Virus record (IMG/VR): IMGVR_UViG_3300031758_000516
Location: 1 to 25,561 of that record
Source: a virus
DNA length: 25,561 nucleotides
Reading direction: 5' to 3' (one strand)
A program made the translations under genes and the position numbers. The notes under the pieces are model-generated. The model made no database searches, was not told the DNA's origin, and saw only the letters and a list, made by a program, of their open reading frames with translations. Within the stretch, counting starts at the first letter, position 1, and each line of letters begins with the position of its first letter. Positions 6,456 through 13,919 of the stretch are shown piece after piece.

Positions 6456-7127
6456 ATGAAAGTAAAAGATTATAGAGAATTTTTACAGATCGAAGAAGGG
6501 CTGATTACAACTTACCCGATGGATTTCTTTTCTAAAAAAGTTAAGATGCTTATAAGTGGAAAAGGTATTAAAGCTTCTATCAGAGTCGAAAAACTTACTA
6601 ATTCTCTTGTCTTAAATCTAGCATCGTGTACATTAGATTTTTTAAAAATTCTTGAAAAAACATCTGATCAGAATGGTTATTTCATCTCATTAATAGTGAT
6701 AGAAGAAAAATACTATAAAAAAATAGATGAAGTAAAGCTAGATAAAGGTGCGCCTGTTGAAGTGCATTTTGAATCTAAATTTGATAAAGAAGTTAAAGAT
6801 ATCCCTGATACATTATATCATGTGACATTATCTAAAAATCTTGAAAAGATACGAAAAATAGGTCTAGTTCCTAAATCAAAAATGAAACAGACTTATCATT
6901 TGGATAGAATTTACTTAGCTTTTACTATTGAAGGGGCAAAAGCTATAGAGAATGAATTTAAAGGGATAGATAATTCTAAATACGTGATATTGAAAATTTC
7001 CACTAAGGGATTGAATGTAAAATTTATGAAGGATCCTAATGCTACTCTCTTTTCTGGAGAAGTGCTTGGAATCTATACACATGAAAATATTTCTTCAGAA
7101 TTTATTAAAGAATTTCAATATAAATAA
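6456..7127 (+). CDS. putative ART-fold (KptA/DarT-like) protein with capsid-leader-like N-terminus
   Basis: A 223-residue protein. The N-terminus MKVKDYREFLQIEEG resembles the capsid-targeting leader of T4 internal proteins. Residues ~119-215 look like an ADP-ribosyltransferase fold: LYHVTLSKNLEKIRKIGLVP (Tyr121-His122-x-Thr124, then GLVP), LDRIYLAFT (150-157), and a late NISSEFI segment. This pattern is shared by RNA 2'-phosphotransferase KptA and DarT-like enzymes, which use NAD+. Residues 20-110 form an unrecognised N-terminal domain. It begins one base after the UvsY gene stop. If packaged and injected it could modify host proteins or nucleic acid, by analogy with T4 Alt. Fold call moderate; substrate unknown. 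Confidence 0.5.
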   Translation: MKVKDYREFLQIEEGLITTYPMDFFSKKVKMLISGKGIKASIRVEKLTNSLVLNLASCTLDFLKILEKTSDQNGYFISLIVIEEKYYKKIDEVKLDKGAPVEVHFESKFDKEVKDIPDTLYHVTLSKNLEKIRKIGLVPKSKMKQTYHLDRIYLAFTIEGAKAIENEFKGIDNSKYVILKISTKGLNVKFMKDPNATLFSGEVLGIYTHENISSEFIKEFQYK

Positions 7128-7128
7128 A

Positions 7129-7344
7129 ATGGAAGCAAATAAAACTTACAATGATTGGGATCATATAGCTATAGTTCTCATGAAAGATGAAAAAAATGTG
7201 GCTACTCTAAAGATGCATAGATCAGACATAGACGGTTTGGTAGAATTGCATGGAATAGAAAGAGGAGAAGTTATCGATATGGCAGTAAAAGCTATCGAAG
7301 AAGATTACAAAGTAAAAGTAGAAGAAGAAAATGATAATAAGTGA
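7129..7344 (+). CDS. small acidic hypothetical protein
   Basis: A 71-residue protein starting at the ATG 2 bp after the previous stop (AAATAAAATG context). A longer in-frame start inside the upstream gene is less likely. It has a compact alpha/beta look (HIAIVLMKDEKNVATLKM, then RGEVIDMAVKAIEEDYKV) and a highly acidic end. No motif is recognised. It overlaps the next small gene by 14 bp, suggesting cotranslation. Confidence 0.55.
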   Translation: MEANKTYNDWDHIAIVLMKDEKNVATLKMHRSDIDGLVELHGIERGEVIDMAVKAIEEDYKVKVEEENDNK

Positions 7345-7549
7345 TCCTGAAAAATACAGAAACTTTACAGTTGATATAACTTCACCGTTTGCGATAGAAG
7401 TTCTTAACTTGCATAAACTTTATCCAAATGACAGCAATTTTGGAGAAATGGTTAGAAAACTTGTGAATAATTTAGAATATCAACTAGAACAAAAAACTAT
7501 CGATAAGAATGCAAACTCTGACGATAGAAATGTGAAATGGGATTTATAA
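7331..7549 (+). CDS. small hypothetical protein
   Basis: A 72-residue acidic protein, probably helical in the middle (FGEMVRKLVNNLEYQLEQK). It overlaps the upstream small gene by 14 bp and belongs to the run of short genes between the ART-like gene and uvsW. No family recognised. Confidence 0.55.
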   Translation: MIISDPEKYRNFTVDITSPFAIEVLNLHKLYPNDSNFGEMVRKLVNNLEYQLEQKTIDKNANSDDRNVKWDL

Positions 7550-7572
7550 AGTAATCAATAAAAACAACATAA

Positions 7573-7743
7573 ATGAAAAAGTTAAACATCAAAAAACTAA
7601 ACCAATTCTACATGGCAGGAAATAATGCTCCTGAATTGAAGAGATTAGTAGAAACTGCAGTAGACAATTTTGTTAATGCAGAAACACAGAATCCAATGTG
7701 TGTTCGAGTTCTTTTAGATCTTGGATTACTTTTAGATTCTTAA
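7573..7743 (+). CDS. 56-residue hypothetical protein
   Basis: A short frame with an AT-rich upstream region (ACAACATAAATG) and double stop TAATAA. The product starts MKKLNIKKLNQFYMAG and continues with a likely amphipathic helix (LKRLVETAVDNFVN) and a hydrophobic end (CVRVLLDLGLLLDS). It fills the gap between 7549 and uvsW, is codirectional with its neighbours and has similar codon use. Its small size makes it less certain. Confidence 0.45.
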   Translation: MKKLNIKKLNQFYMAGNNAPELKRLVETAVDNFVNAETQNPMCVRVLLDLGLLLDS

Positions 7744-7760
7744 TAAGAATAGAATAGATA

Positions 7761-9263
7761 ATGAAGTTAATTGTTACAGAAGATTTAAAGTACCTAAGAA
7801 TAGCAGAAGCAGAAGAGCTCGAAATGGAGCAACTCAGCTTCTCTCTTAAGAAAAGAATTAGAGGATGGTTCTTTAACCCAACCGTGAAGAAGAAACTCTG
7901 GGACGGCTATGTCCATTTCTGTAAGAATAACTTCATTCCTGTCGGTCTCTGGAGTGAAGTCGTGAAACTTGGAGAGACTTATAATTTTCCTGTAGAAATA
8001 CAAGGCTTAGAACGTATTATTGATACAGATTTTAATGAAGTTGATTTTAGAAAATGGGTAGAAGAATTCTTCTCTGATCATCCAAAGTACAGTCCTAGAG
8101 ATTATCAAATAGATTCTGCTGCAGCAATCTTGAAACACCGACTCTGTACTTCAGAAATTGCAACTTCAGCTGGAAAAACTCTTATCACTTTTTTAGTTTA
8201 TGGATATTTAAAGGCTAAAAACAAAGTTGATAAAATGGTAATAGTTGTTCCTAACACTACGTTAGTAATGCAACTAAAAGATGACTGGGAAGATTATAAT
8301 AATGATAAACTTGCTCTAAAAGTTAAACAAGTATACGGCGGTTCTAAAGACAATGATCCTGGATACGATGTCATAGTAGGAACTTTTCAATCTCTTACTA
8401 AAAAAACATTAGATTTTTATAAAGGTGTCAATATTGTTTTTGTTGATGAGTGCCATACTTCTAAAACAGTATCAGTTAAAACAGTTATAGAAAAATGTAA
8501 AGATTCTGTTTACAGGTTCGGTCTTTCTGGTACTGTTCAAGAAGATAATTCAGCAGACTTTACTACTATAGTAGCTTTACTTGGTCCTATGGTGAAATCT
8601 ATTCCACCGAAATTCTTGTTCAAAGAAGGGTATGCAACTCCTGTGAAATTTAAAGTCATGGTGATGGATTACCAAAACGAAGATCTTAAATCGCAACTTT
8701 ACGATGTGAGAAGAGGTAAACAGATGGAAGGAAGCCAGTTACTAGCTTTAGAAAAAAATATTATCATTCAAAGTAAAGCTAGATTTCAATTTATCATGAA
8801 ACTAGCAGCCGGAACTAGTAAAAATACTTTGATTCTTTTCAGTAATATTAAAGATCAATACGGGAAAAAAATGTACGATTGGCTAAGAGAGAATACTGAT
8901 AAAGTTTGTTTTTATGTAGATGGTTCAGTTGGACAAGATCATAGAGATTTTTACAAGAAACAGATGGAAGAAGGTGAGAATAGAATACTCATTGCTTCTT
9001 TTACCACATTCTCTACTGGTATATCTATTAAGAACATACACAACATTTTCTTTACTGAATCTTACAAGTCTGAGATTATCATAAAACAATCTATCGGTAG
9101 AGGAATGAGACAGGTGCAAGGTAAAGAGTCTTTTACTATAGTCGATATAGTAGATGATTTATCTTATAACAGTCCTAACTTGTTGTATAAGCACGGTAAA
9201 GCACGGCTTGAAATGTACAAACAGTACTCTTCCAACATAAGTATCCACAGAGTCAAAATTTAA
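7761..9263 (+). CDS. uvsW: UvsW-like superfamily 2 helicase
   Basis: A 500-residue protein, nearly the length of T4 UvsW (503). Helicase motifs in order: Q-type region SPRDYQ (111-116), Walker A TSAGKT (135-140), motif Ia VPNTTLVMQL, Walker B DECH (229-232), motif III LSGT (255-258), a second RecA domain with LILFSN, and motif VI QSIGRGMRQ (443-451). The first ~90 residues match the small N-terminal UvsW domain (RGWFFNP, LWDGYVHF). UvsW remodels branched DNA, rewinds strands and unwinds R-loops at the switch from origin- to recombination-dependent replication. It completes the gp32/UvsY recombination module. Confidence 0.9.
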   Translation: MKLIVTEDLKYLRIAEAEELEMEQLSFSLKKRIRGWFFNPTVKKKLWDGYVHFCKNNFIPVGLWSEVVKLGETYNFPVEIQGLERIIDTDFNEVDFRKWVEEFFSDHPKYSPRDYQIDSAAAILKHRLCTSEIATSAGKTLITFLVYGYLKAKNKVDKMVIVVPNTTLVMQLKDDWEDYNNDKLALKVKQVYGGSKDNDPGYDVIVGTFQSLTKKTLDFYKGVNIVFVDECHTSKTVSVKTVIEKCKDSVYRFGLSGTVQEDNSADFTTIVALLGPMVKSIPPKFLFKEGYATPVKFKVMVMDYQNEDLKSQLYDVRRGKQMEGSQLLALEKNIIIQSKARFQFIMKLAAGTSKNTLILFSNIKDQYGKKMYDWLRENTDKVCFYVDGSVGQDHRDFYKKQMEEGENRILIASFTTFSTGISIKNIHNIFFTESYKSEIIIKQSIGRGMRQVQGKESFTIVDIVDDLSYNSPNLLYKHGKARLEMYKQYSSNISIHRVKI

Positions 9264-9274
9264 AAATCTGTTCA

Positions 9275-9283
9275 GATATATAG
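9275..9283 (+). promoter_or_regulatory. GATATATAG motif, candidate phage promoter
   Basis: GATATATAG followed by AAAA in the 35-bp gap between uvsW and the DUF5856 gene, 16 bp before the ATG at 9299. Identical to copies at 1806 and 9989. Confidence 0.45.
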
Positions 9284-9298
9284 AAAAACTTAACAAAT

Positions 9299-9670
9299 AT
9301 GAAAAAAATAGTGCTTAAATTTTTGCAGATCCAGTCTCAAATGAGAGTTCTTCACTGGCAAACTACTTCTTACGCAGAGCATAATGCTTTCGGAGGATTT
9401 TATGATGCAACAGGAGATATCATAGACAAGATTGTTGAAGCTATTCAAGGTAAATACGGCAGAATCATGCTAGGAGGTATCGATAGTATTCAGATTTCTG
9501 ATTACAATAACCTAAAACTTAACATGTTCATAATGGATGTAGATACTTTTTTAAGTAACGAAATATATTCTTGTGGAATAGACAAAGAGAAAGATTCCGA
9601 GATTGAAAATATCATTCAGGAATTTAGAGCAGAGGTTGATAAGCTTAGATACTTATTGACACTCAAGTAA
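9299..9670 (+). CDS. DUF5856-type protein, ferritin/Dps-like helical fold
   Basis: A 123-residue, all-helical protein. The segment QSQMRVLHWQTTSYAEHNAF is characteristic of phage DUF5856 proteins and resembles the first helix of Dps, where HWxT...H precedes the ferroxidase residues. It is followed by GFYDATGDIIDKIVEAIQGKYG. Function in phages is not established; DNA or iron binding like Dps is a guess. It has its own GATATATAG motif 16 bp upstream and is followed by a small gene and a terminator, so it may form a short separate transcript. Confidence 0.65.
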   Translation: MKKIVLKFLQIQSQMRVLHWQTTSYAEHNAFGGFYDATGDIIDKIVEAIQGKYGRIMLGGIDSIQISDYNNLKLNMFIMDVDTFLSNEIYSCGIDKEKDSEIENIIQEFRAEVDKLRYLLTLK

Positions 9671-9688
9671 AGATAACTAATCATGTAA

Positions 9689-9907
9689 ATGCAAAATGAT
9701 CTTAACTTTTTTGTATTTGTTCGTTTAGAATCAGTAGATGAATTCTTGGAATGGACAAAAGACGTAACTAAAGAACCTTCCAACGAGTTGAAACACAAAG
9801 TTAGGATTTGTTTTCCGAAATTCCCAGGATTCACTATGATAGGAGTAGGAGAAGATCTTTGGAAAACAATAAGAAGAGTTTTTGAAAATTCTTCAAAATG
9901 TTCATAG
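9689..9907 (+). CDS. small hypothetical protein
   Basis: A 72-residue protein (FFVFVRLESVDEFLEW, then a KVRICFPKF strand and a C-terminal helix). It starts 18 bp after the DUF5856 gene and its stop directly abuts a 9-bp inverted repeat and a terminator. No family recognised. The codon two triplets upstream is ATG-TAA, so 9689 is the only sensible ATG. Confidence 0.5.
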   Translation: MQNDLNFFVFVRLESVDEFLEWTKDVTKEPSNELKHKVRICFPKFPGFTMIGVGEDLWKTIRRVFENSSKCS

Positions 9908-9958
9908 TTTAATGCGGTAGAGGCGCAATACCTTCCCTTTTTAATAGAACGCATTAAA
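9908..9958 (+). other. long-range stem (TTTAATGCG/CGCATTAAA) before terminator; possible structured RNA
   Basis: A perfect 9-bp inverted repeat (9908-9916 with 9950-9958) encloses 33 nt that can form an inner GGTA/TACC pairing (9916-9919 with 9929-9932). It begins right after the stop at 9907, and its 3' arm overlaps the terminator stem by 3 nt, so the two may compete or stack. It could be a 3' UTR structure or a small RNA. I do not recognise an RNA family. Confidence 0.35.
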
Positions 9959-9987
9959 AGCTGATAGAAATATCAGCTTTTTCTTTT
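9956..9987 (+). terminator. intrinsic terminator
   Basis: An 11-bp stem AAAAGCTGATA / TATCAGCTTTT with a GAAA tetraloop (9967-9970), followed by a T-rich tract (TTCTTTTT). It ends the uvsW-DUF5856 side and is followed within 2 bp by a GATATATAG motif for the next unit. Confidence 0.85.
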
Positions 9988-9988
9988 T

Positions 9989-9997
9989 GATATATAG
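9989..9997 (+). promoter_or_regulatory. GATATATAG motif, candidate promoter of the accessory block
   Basis: Exact copy of the motif directly after the terminator, 18 bp before the ATG at 10015. The terminator-motif-gene order is the best support in this window that the motif is a promoter. If transcription starts just downstream, the ATG at 10003 would lie at or before the transcript end, favouring 10015 as the translation start. Confidence 0.5.
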
Positions 9998-10014
9998 AAA
10001 AAATGCTATCATCA

Positions 10015-10917
10015 ATGAAGATAAAAAGCTATAATGATTTCTTTGTCACGGATTTTGAATTATCTGAATCAGAAGAAGTGAAATTAGATAAATCTTTGAG
10101 AGAGTATGAATTGCAACACAAGTCTGGAGATCTATTTATAGTCAAATCCGATGATTTTCAAAAAGAATTTTTCGTTAAGCCTTATAATTCAGAGAGTGTT
10201 AAATTACTTCCAGATGTTCAGGAGAGACTAGAGAAAGCTATCCAAACGCTTAATGTTGAAGATCTATATAATTCTATTAAAGCTGCTGAAAGAATTCCGT
10301 ATGAATTCGGAAAAATTTTTACTTCTCTGTTCGATTTAAAGAATGTTCCCGAATTGTCCATATCTTTAGATCCTGATTTGCAAAGAACTCTACAATCTTC
10401 AGAGAAAGAATTTCTGATGAACAATTTTAACCAATTGAACAAAGAAACTAAAGACTTAGTAATAAGCACTATGAGAGAAAGAGCAGAATTACTATGTGTA
10501 TCTATAGAAGCTCTTTTCTATTTCTTACGAAGCGAAGATAAAGATAAGTTCTATCAAAACTTGAGCTCTGATGAAATATTAAAAATATACAAAGAAAAAG
10601 TAGAAGAAGCTGCTAAAGAATCGCAGTTTTCTGTAGAAGGTCCTTTCTCTGATATTAAAACTAAAGCTCAGATAGACGAGACTTCGGAAACAGCTTTTTG
10701 GGAATGTGAAAAAGACCAGAAAACTTTTATAATTAAAGCTACCATATCTCCTTCAAAGCTTCACTCTGAAGACAATATAGGAGGCACTTCAGGTCTAAAA
10801 TTCAGCTTATCTGTGAGTGGAAAACCTGAGAATGATGACGATTTTAATTTCTTCAGTATAGAAGAGCTTAAAGATAGAGCAAAACTTTTTAATTCTAAAA
10901 TACTTAAAAAAACATGA
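10015..10917 (+). CDS. hypothetical protein with capsid-leader-like N-terminus
   Basis: A 300-residue acidic protein. I prefer the ATG at 10015 (MKIKSYNDFF) over 10003 because it fits the leader of its neighbours and leaves room for a leader transcript. The leader MKIKSYNDFFVTDFELSESEE is followed by a long helical region (~residues 60-200) and a more beta-rich C-terminus (TAFWECEKDQKTFIIKATIS). No domain recognised. It is the first gene of a tightly coupled string, overlapping the next by ATGA. Probably a packaged internal protein, by inference. Confidence 0.6.
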   Translation: MKIKSYNDFFVTDFELSESEEVKLDKSLREYELQHKSGDLFIVKSDDFQKEFFVKPYNSESVKLLPDVQERLEKAIQTLNVEDLYNSIKAAERIPYEFGKIFTSLFDLKNVPELSISLDPDLQRTLQSSEKEFLMNNFNQLNKETKDLVISTMRERAELLCVSIEALFYFLRSEDKDKFYQNLSSDEILKIYKEKVEEAAKESQFSVEGPFSDIKTKAQIDETSETAFWECEKDQKTFIIKATISPSKLHSEDNIGGTSGLKFSLSVSGKPENDDDFNFFSIEELKDRAKLFNSKILKKT

Positions 10918-11159
10918 ATAATCAAGAGAAAATAGTGGAATTTTGCACTAAAGTTAAGAAAGGATTTGGCACTATTGTAGATACGATAGTAAAGACTGAA
11001 TTTGAAAGAATCTATGAAAATAGGCTTGAAGGTGAAGAATTGGCTACTCTGTTAGCTCTTTTAGAAAAACATGATCTTTTAGATAAAAAGAGATGCACAA
11101 ATTCGGCACCAGGATTCTATCAAGATATGAGAAAAAAAATGAAAGAATCTAAAATATGA
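10914..11159 (+). CDS. small hypothetical protein
   Basis: An 81-residue helical protein (IVEFCTKVKKGFGTIVDTIV, then a LEGEELATLLALLEKHDLL helix) with a basic C-terminus (MRKKMKESK). It overlaps both neighbours by ATGA, so it is translated with them. Unlike them, it lacks the leader motif. No family recognised. Confidence 0.55.
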   Translation: MNNQEKIVEFCTKVKKGFGTIVDTIVKTEFERIYENRLEGEELATLLALLEKHDLLDKKRCTNSAPGFYQDMRKKMKESKI

Positions 11160-11392
11160 AATCTTTTATTGAATTCGTAAATGAAGCTGAGGCGTTTTCT
11201 CATGAAATAAAGTCTGAAAAATATTGGAGACAAATTTTAAAAAATGTCAATAATTCTTCTCAAAGAGAGTTTGCGACAAAAGTTTTAGATACTATTATGA
11301 CCAAACAGAACGGTTTTGCTTCAGATAGGCAAATGGAAATTTTACACAGAGCTGAAAAGGGAGATAACTCTCCATATAATACTAAAAACTGA
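11156..11392 (+). CDS. small protein with strong capsid-leader match
   Basis: A 78-residue protein starting MKSFIEFVNEAEAF, the closest match in the window to the T4 internal-protein leader MKTYQEFIAEA, with VNE before Ala at the expected cleavage point. The remainder is helical and basic (KYWRQILKNVNNSSQREF, then RQMEILHRAEKG). Predicted to be a small internal head protein whose mature form starts near residue 11. Overlaps ATGA with the gene before and by one base (TGATG) with the gene after. Function unknown. Confidence 0.6.
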   Translation: MKSFIEFVNEAEAFSHEIKSEKYWRQILKNVNNSSQREFATKVLDTIMTKQNGFASDRQMEILHRAEKGDNSPYNTKN

Positions 11393-11841
11393 TGAAAAAT
11401 TTTAATGATTGGTTAGTTGAAGAAGAAAGTAGTTATCTTTATCCGTTAAAAATGCTAGCTCCGCATAAAGATAAGTATATAAAGGATAACAATCTAGAAG
11501 AAGGCGAGATAGTGTATTTTCAGAATTCCAGATACAGAGGAACTGTAATCATAAGAGCTTATAAGAGAGTGAGAGATAGCCTTCCTGGGAAACAACCAGA
11601 ACCCGATTTTCCTTACACTATTTATGTTTCTAAGAAAGGAAAGGGAGAATTTCATCTGAATGCAGATTTGCTTTTACCGCCTGATGTACTTAAACAAACA
11701 TTAGATGTTGTAGAAAAGTATGCTTCTCCAGAAAATCCTGTAGAAGCATATAGAGAGATATGTGATATTATAGAAAAATACTCAGACGAAAATGCTAAAA
11801 AATGGAAAATCGAAGAAACTAGTAAAAAATTTGGATTATGA
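11392..11841 (+). CDS. protein with capsid-leader-like start and C-terminal KFGL tag
   Basis: A 149-residue protein. It starts MKNFNDWLVEEESSYL, a leader-like sequence with LVE before Glu, and ends ETSKKFGL, matching the C-terminal tag of three other proteins in this block. The middle contains a small beta-rich segment (EGEIVYFQNSRYRGTVIIRA) and a helical region. No catalytic motif recognised. Coupled on both sides (TGATG and ATGA). Probably a packaged protein of unknown activity. Confidence 0.6.
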   Translation: MKNFNDWLVEEESSYLYPLKMLAPHKDKYIKDNNLEEGEIVYFQNSRYRGTVIIRAYKRVRDSLPGKQPEPDFPYTIYVSKKGKGEFHLNADLLLPPDVLKQTLDVVEKYASPENPVEAYREICDIIEKYSDENAKKWKIEETSKKFGL

Positions 11842-13010
11842 AGTTTAAAAGTTACGAGCAATTCAACGAAAGTATAGCGGATTTATTCAAGTCTGCTCAT
11901 GGTGCAATTGAGCCCGATAATCTTATTCCTGCTGAAAGGCTTATAGACCATCCAAAGTTTTTCACACAAGAAGAGTTTGATGAAGCTATTGAGTACTTGA
12001 ACATTGATCCTGAATATTTATACTACAATCCAAAAGATATCATATCTCCAATTATGTACTGGAACGGTCCTATTTACGAACCTTTTCATGGAGGATTAAA
12101 TATGGAAGCGCTTAAAATGTTTCACACTAAAGAAAGGTTGCAGCACAAGACTGAAAAGTTTGAAAAGCTTTTAAAAGCTAATGATTATGCAAGCGTCTTT
12201 GATATGATGGATAAAAAAATACTTATCCCATCTTTTGTGAGCATGTACAAAGAAATTCCTGATAAAGATAAGTACGATATTTTTAAAGATCTTTACGTTC
12301 GTTCGGAATACGGATTTCAAACATTTCCGGTGGAAATAATAAAAGACTGCTTTTCTAAACGAAAGCTTTCTACCGAATGGAAATCAAGAATGGAAGAATT
12401 TAGTAAAACTGTTAAGTTAAATCCGGACGTAACTTTAACTATTTATAGAGGAGAAAATGTAGATTCTGCAAAAGGAGATGATGCATTTTCTTGGACACTT
12501 GATAAAAAGACTGCTAAATTCTTTGCAGATAGATTCAGTAAAGGCTCTGGAAGAATCATAGAAAAAACTATCAAAGTTGAAGAAGTTATTGATTACTTAG
12601 ATGACAGAGGAGAATCTGAAGTGATTCTTTTTCCGAAAAAATTTGGAATTCTTAAAGAATCTTTAGAAGAGAGTATCATTGGAGGATCTGAACACATAGA
12701 TTTTCCGATTGGAGGAAAAACCAGAGTAGTTTTCTCTAGAGAATCGAACAGTATCGAAACTATCAATTTTCATCCTAATCTAGGGAAAATAACATGGTTT
12801 GAATTAGATAAAGATGGGAACTTTCACACTGATACGACTGCTTCAGAATTTTTCATATTTAAACAGTTTTACGAATTTATAAAAAATCCTCCCGCTACGC
12901 ATAGAGAAAGAACTGCTACATTGTTGTCATGGGAACCTTTTAAGGCATGGATAGATTCTTGTACAGAGAAGTACCGAATAAAACTAACAGGAGAAAGATA
13001 CGGACTATGA
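11838..13010 (+). CDS. putative Alt-like ADP-ribosyltransferase with leader and C-terminal YGL tag
   Basis: A 390-residue protein. Leader MKFKSYEQFNESIADLF. Residues ~195-265 carry the three ART signatures of the R-S-E class: LTIYRGE (Arg204), the FSWTLDKKTAKFFADRF segment (Ser218-Thr220 region), and GESEVILFP with an ExE pair (Glu259, Glu261). ExE is typical of arginine-targeting mono-ADP-ribosyltransferases. The T4 protein Alt is packaged, injected and modifies host RNA polymerase, and this gene has both the enzyme signature and the leader to do the same. Residues 280-390 form an additional domain ending TGERYGL. The ART call is fairly firm; the target and injection are inferred. Confidence 0.7.
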   Translation: MKFKSYEQFNESIADLFKSAHGAIEPDNLIPAERLIDHPKFFTQEEFDEAIEYLNIDPEYLYYNPKDIISPIMYWNGPIYEPFHGGLNMEALKMFHTKERLQHKTEKFEKLLKANDYASVFDMMDKKILIPSFVSMYKEIPDKDKYDIFKDLYVRSEYGFQTFPVEIIKDCFSKRKLSTEWKSRMEEFSKTVKLNPDVTLTIYRGENVDSAKGDDAFSWTLDKKTAKFFADRFSKGSGRIIEKTIKVEEVIDYLDDRGESEVILFPKKFGILKESLEESIIGGSEHIDFPIGGKTRVVFSRESNSIETINFHPNLGKITWFELDKDGNFHTDTTASEFFIFKQFYEFIKNPPATHRERTATLLSWEPFKAWIDSCTEKYRIKLTGERYGL

Positions 13011-13735
13011 AAAACTTTAGAGAATTTTGCTTGTACGAATTTATAAACACTAGAGAAATAGATCCAAAGAGATTTCAAAATCCTGGGAAAAAAGGAGACG
13101 TAGCTTTCTTTAAACGAGGATTTCTAGATGGACTTATTAAAGATGATATAGTGAGATCAAAAGAGATCAATATTTCAGCTAACAAATTGAAACCTTCTCA
13201 AACGTCAGTTTTCTTGGGAAAATCTTTAGACATGGCTGTCAGAGGATATTACGGTGGAGATTTGGGATCAATAGTCTCATCGGATTTAAGAATCTTGGAT
13301 GGACATCATCGTTGGGCAGCCACTGTATTTGCAAATCCTACTGAAATATTGACATGTACTCAACTAGATATGACTATTGGAGATCTCATTCCTGTTCTTA
13401 GACAAGCTGGTGATATTTTAGGAAATACAAGAGGAGTTGAACCTGACGGAGGAGACATTAATATTTTTGAAGCTACGATAGAAGATGCTGAAGAGTGTAT
13501 TCTTACCGGAAAAGGATTTCCAGAAAAAAATTGGAACCTTGAAAAAGCCAAAGAATGGTTTGAAAAAAATAGAGACAATGTGTCGAAAGCTTTAGAATTT
13601 TTCAAGAAAACCACTCCACCGGCTGGAGCTTTGCCCAGAGAACAGATGCCAAAGATTAAAAAAGACCAAGTAGATTCTGTAGAGAGGATACTTAATCGAG
13701 GTGGAATTGATGTTAGAACTCCTTACGCTGAATAG
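13007..13735 (+). CDS. ParB/sulfiredoxin-fold domain protein with capsid-leader-like start
   Basis: A 242-residue protein from the ATG that overlaps the previous stop (ATGA); a longer upstream frame is less likely. It starts MKNFREFCLYEFINTRE. Residues ~54-110 match the ParB/Srx fold: ISANKLKPSQTSVFLGKSL, then GGDLGSIVSSDLRILDGHHR with the DGHHRWAA signature (98-105), which binds nucleotide in this superfamily. Members include ParB CTPases, nucleases and a free-serine kinase. The C-terminal part is helical with a basic tail. It follows the ART gene directly and is probably in the same packaged set. The exact activity cannot be assigned. Confidence 0.65.
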   Translation: MKNFREFCLYEFINTREIDPKRFQNPGKKGDVAFFKRGFLDGLIKDDIVRSKEINISANKLKPSQTSVFLGKSLDMAVRGYYGGDLGSIVSSDLRILDGHHRWAATVFANPTEILTCTQLDMTIGDLIPVLRQAGDILGNTRGVEPDGGDINIFEATIEDAEECILTGKGFPEKNWNLEKAKEWFEKNRDNVSKALEFFKKTTPPAGALPREQMPKIKKDQVDSVERILNRGGIDVRTPYAE

Positions 13736-13736
13736 T

Positions 13737-13919
13737 ATGAAAAATTGGTTATTAAATTGGACATCTTTTGTGACAAGAAACACTCAAGTTGAATTTGATG
13801 GAATTTCTTACGAAGATGGGCCAGAATGGTTTCAAAAAATGTGGGAATCTTGGTTGAAAAATTCAGACTATGGTCAGAAGCTTAGCAAGAAAATGAAAAA
13901 GAAGAAGAAACATGTTTAA
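13737..13919 (+). CDS. small basic hypothetical protein
   Basis: A 60-residue protein taken from the ATG one base after the previous stop. It is tryptophan-rich (MKNWLLNWTSF, WFQKMWESWLK) with a lysine-rich end (KLSKKMKKKKKHV). It overlaps the next gene by 8 bp. It could bind nucleic acid through the basic tail. No leader motif and no recognised family. Confidence 0.5.
   Translation: MKNWLLNWTSFVTRNTQVEFDGISYEDGPEWFQKMWESWLKNSDYGQKLSKKMKKKKKHV

Noticed and set aside
7700-7720. tRNA T-loop lookalike (GTTCGAGTTC)
   Set aside because: The flanking bases do not form the T-arm, no acceptor or anticodon arms can be found, and the site lies within the small gene at 7573-7743.
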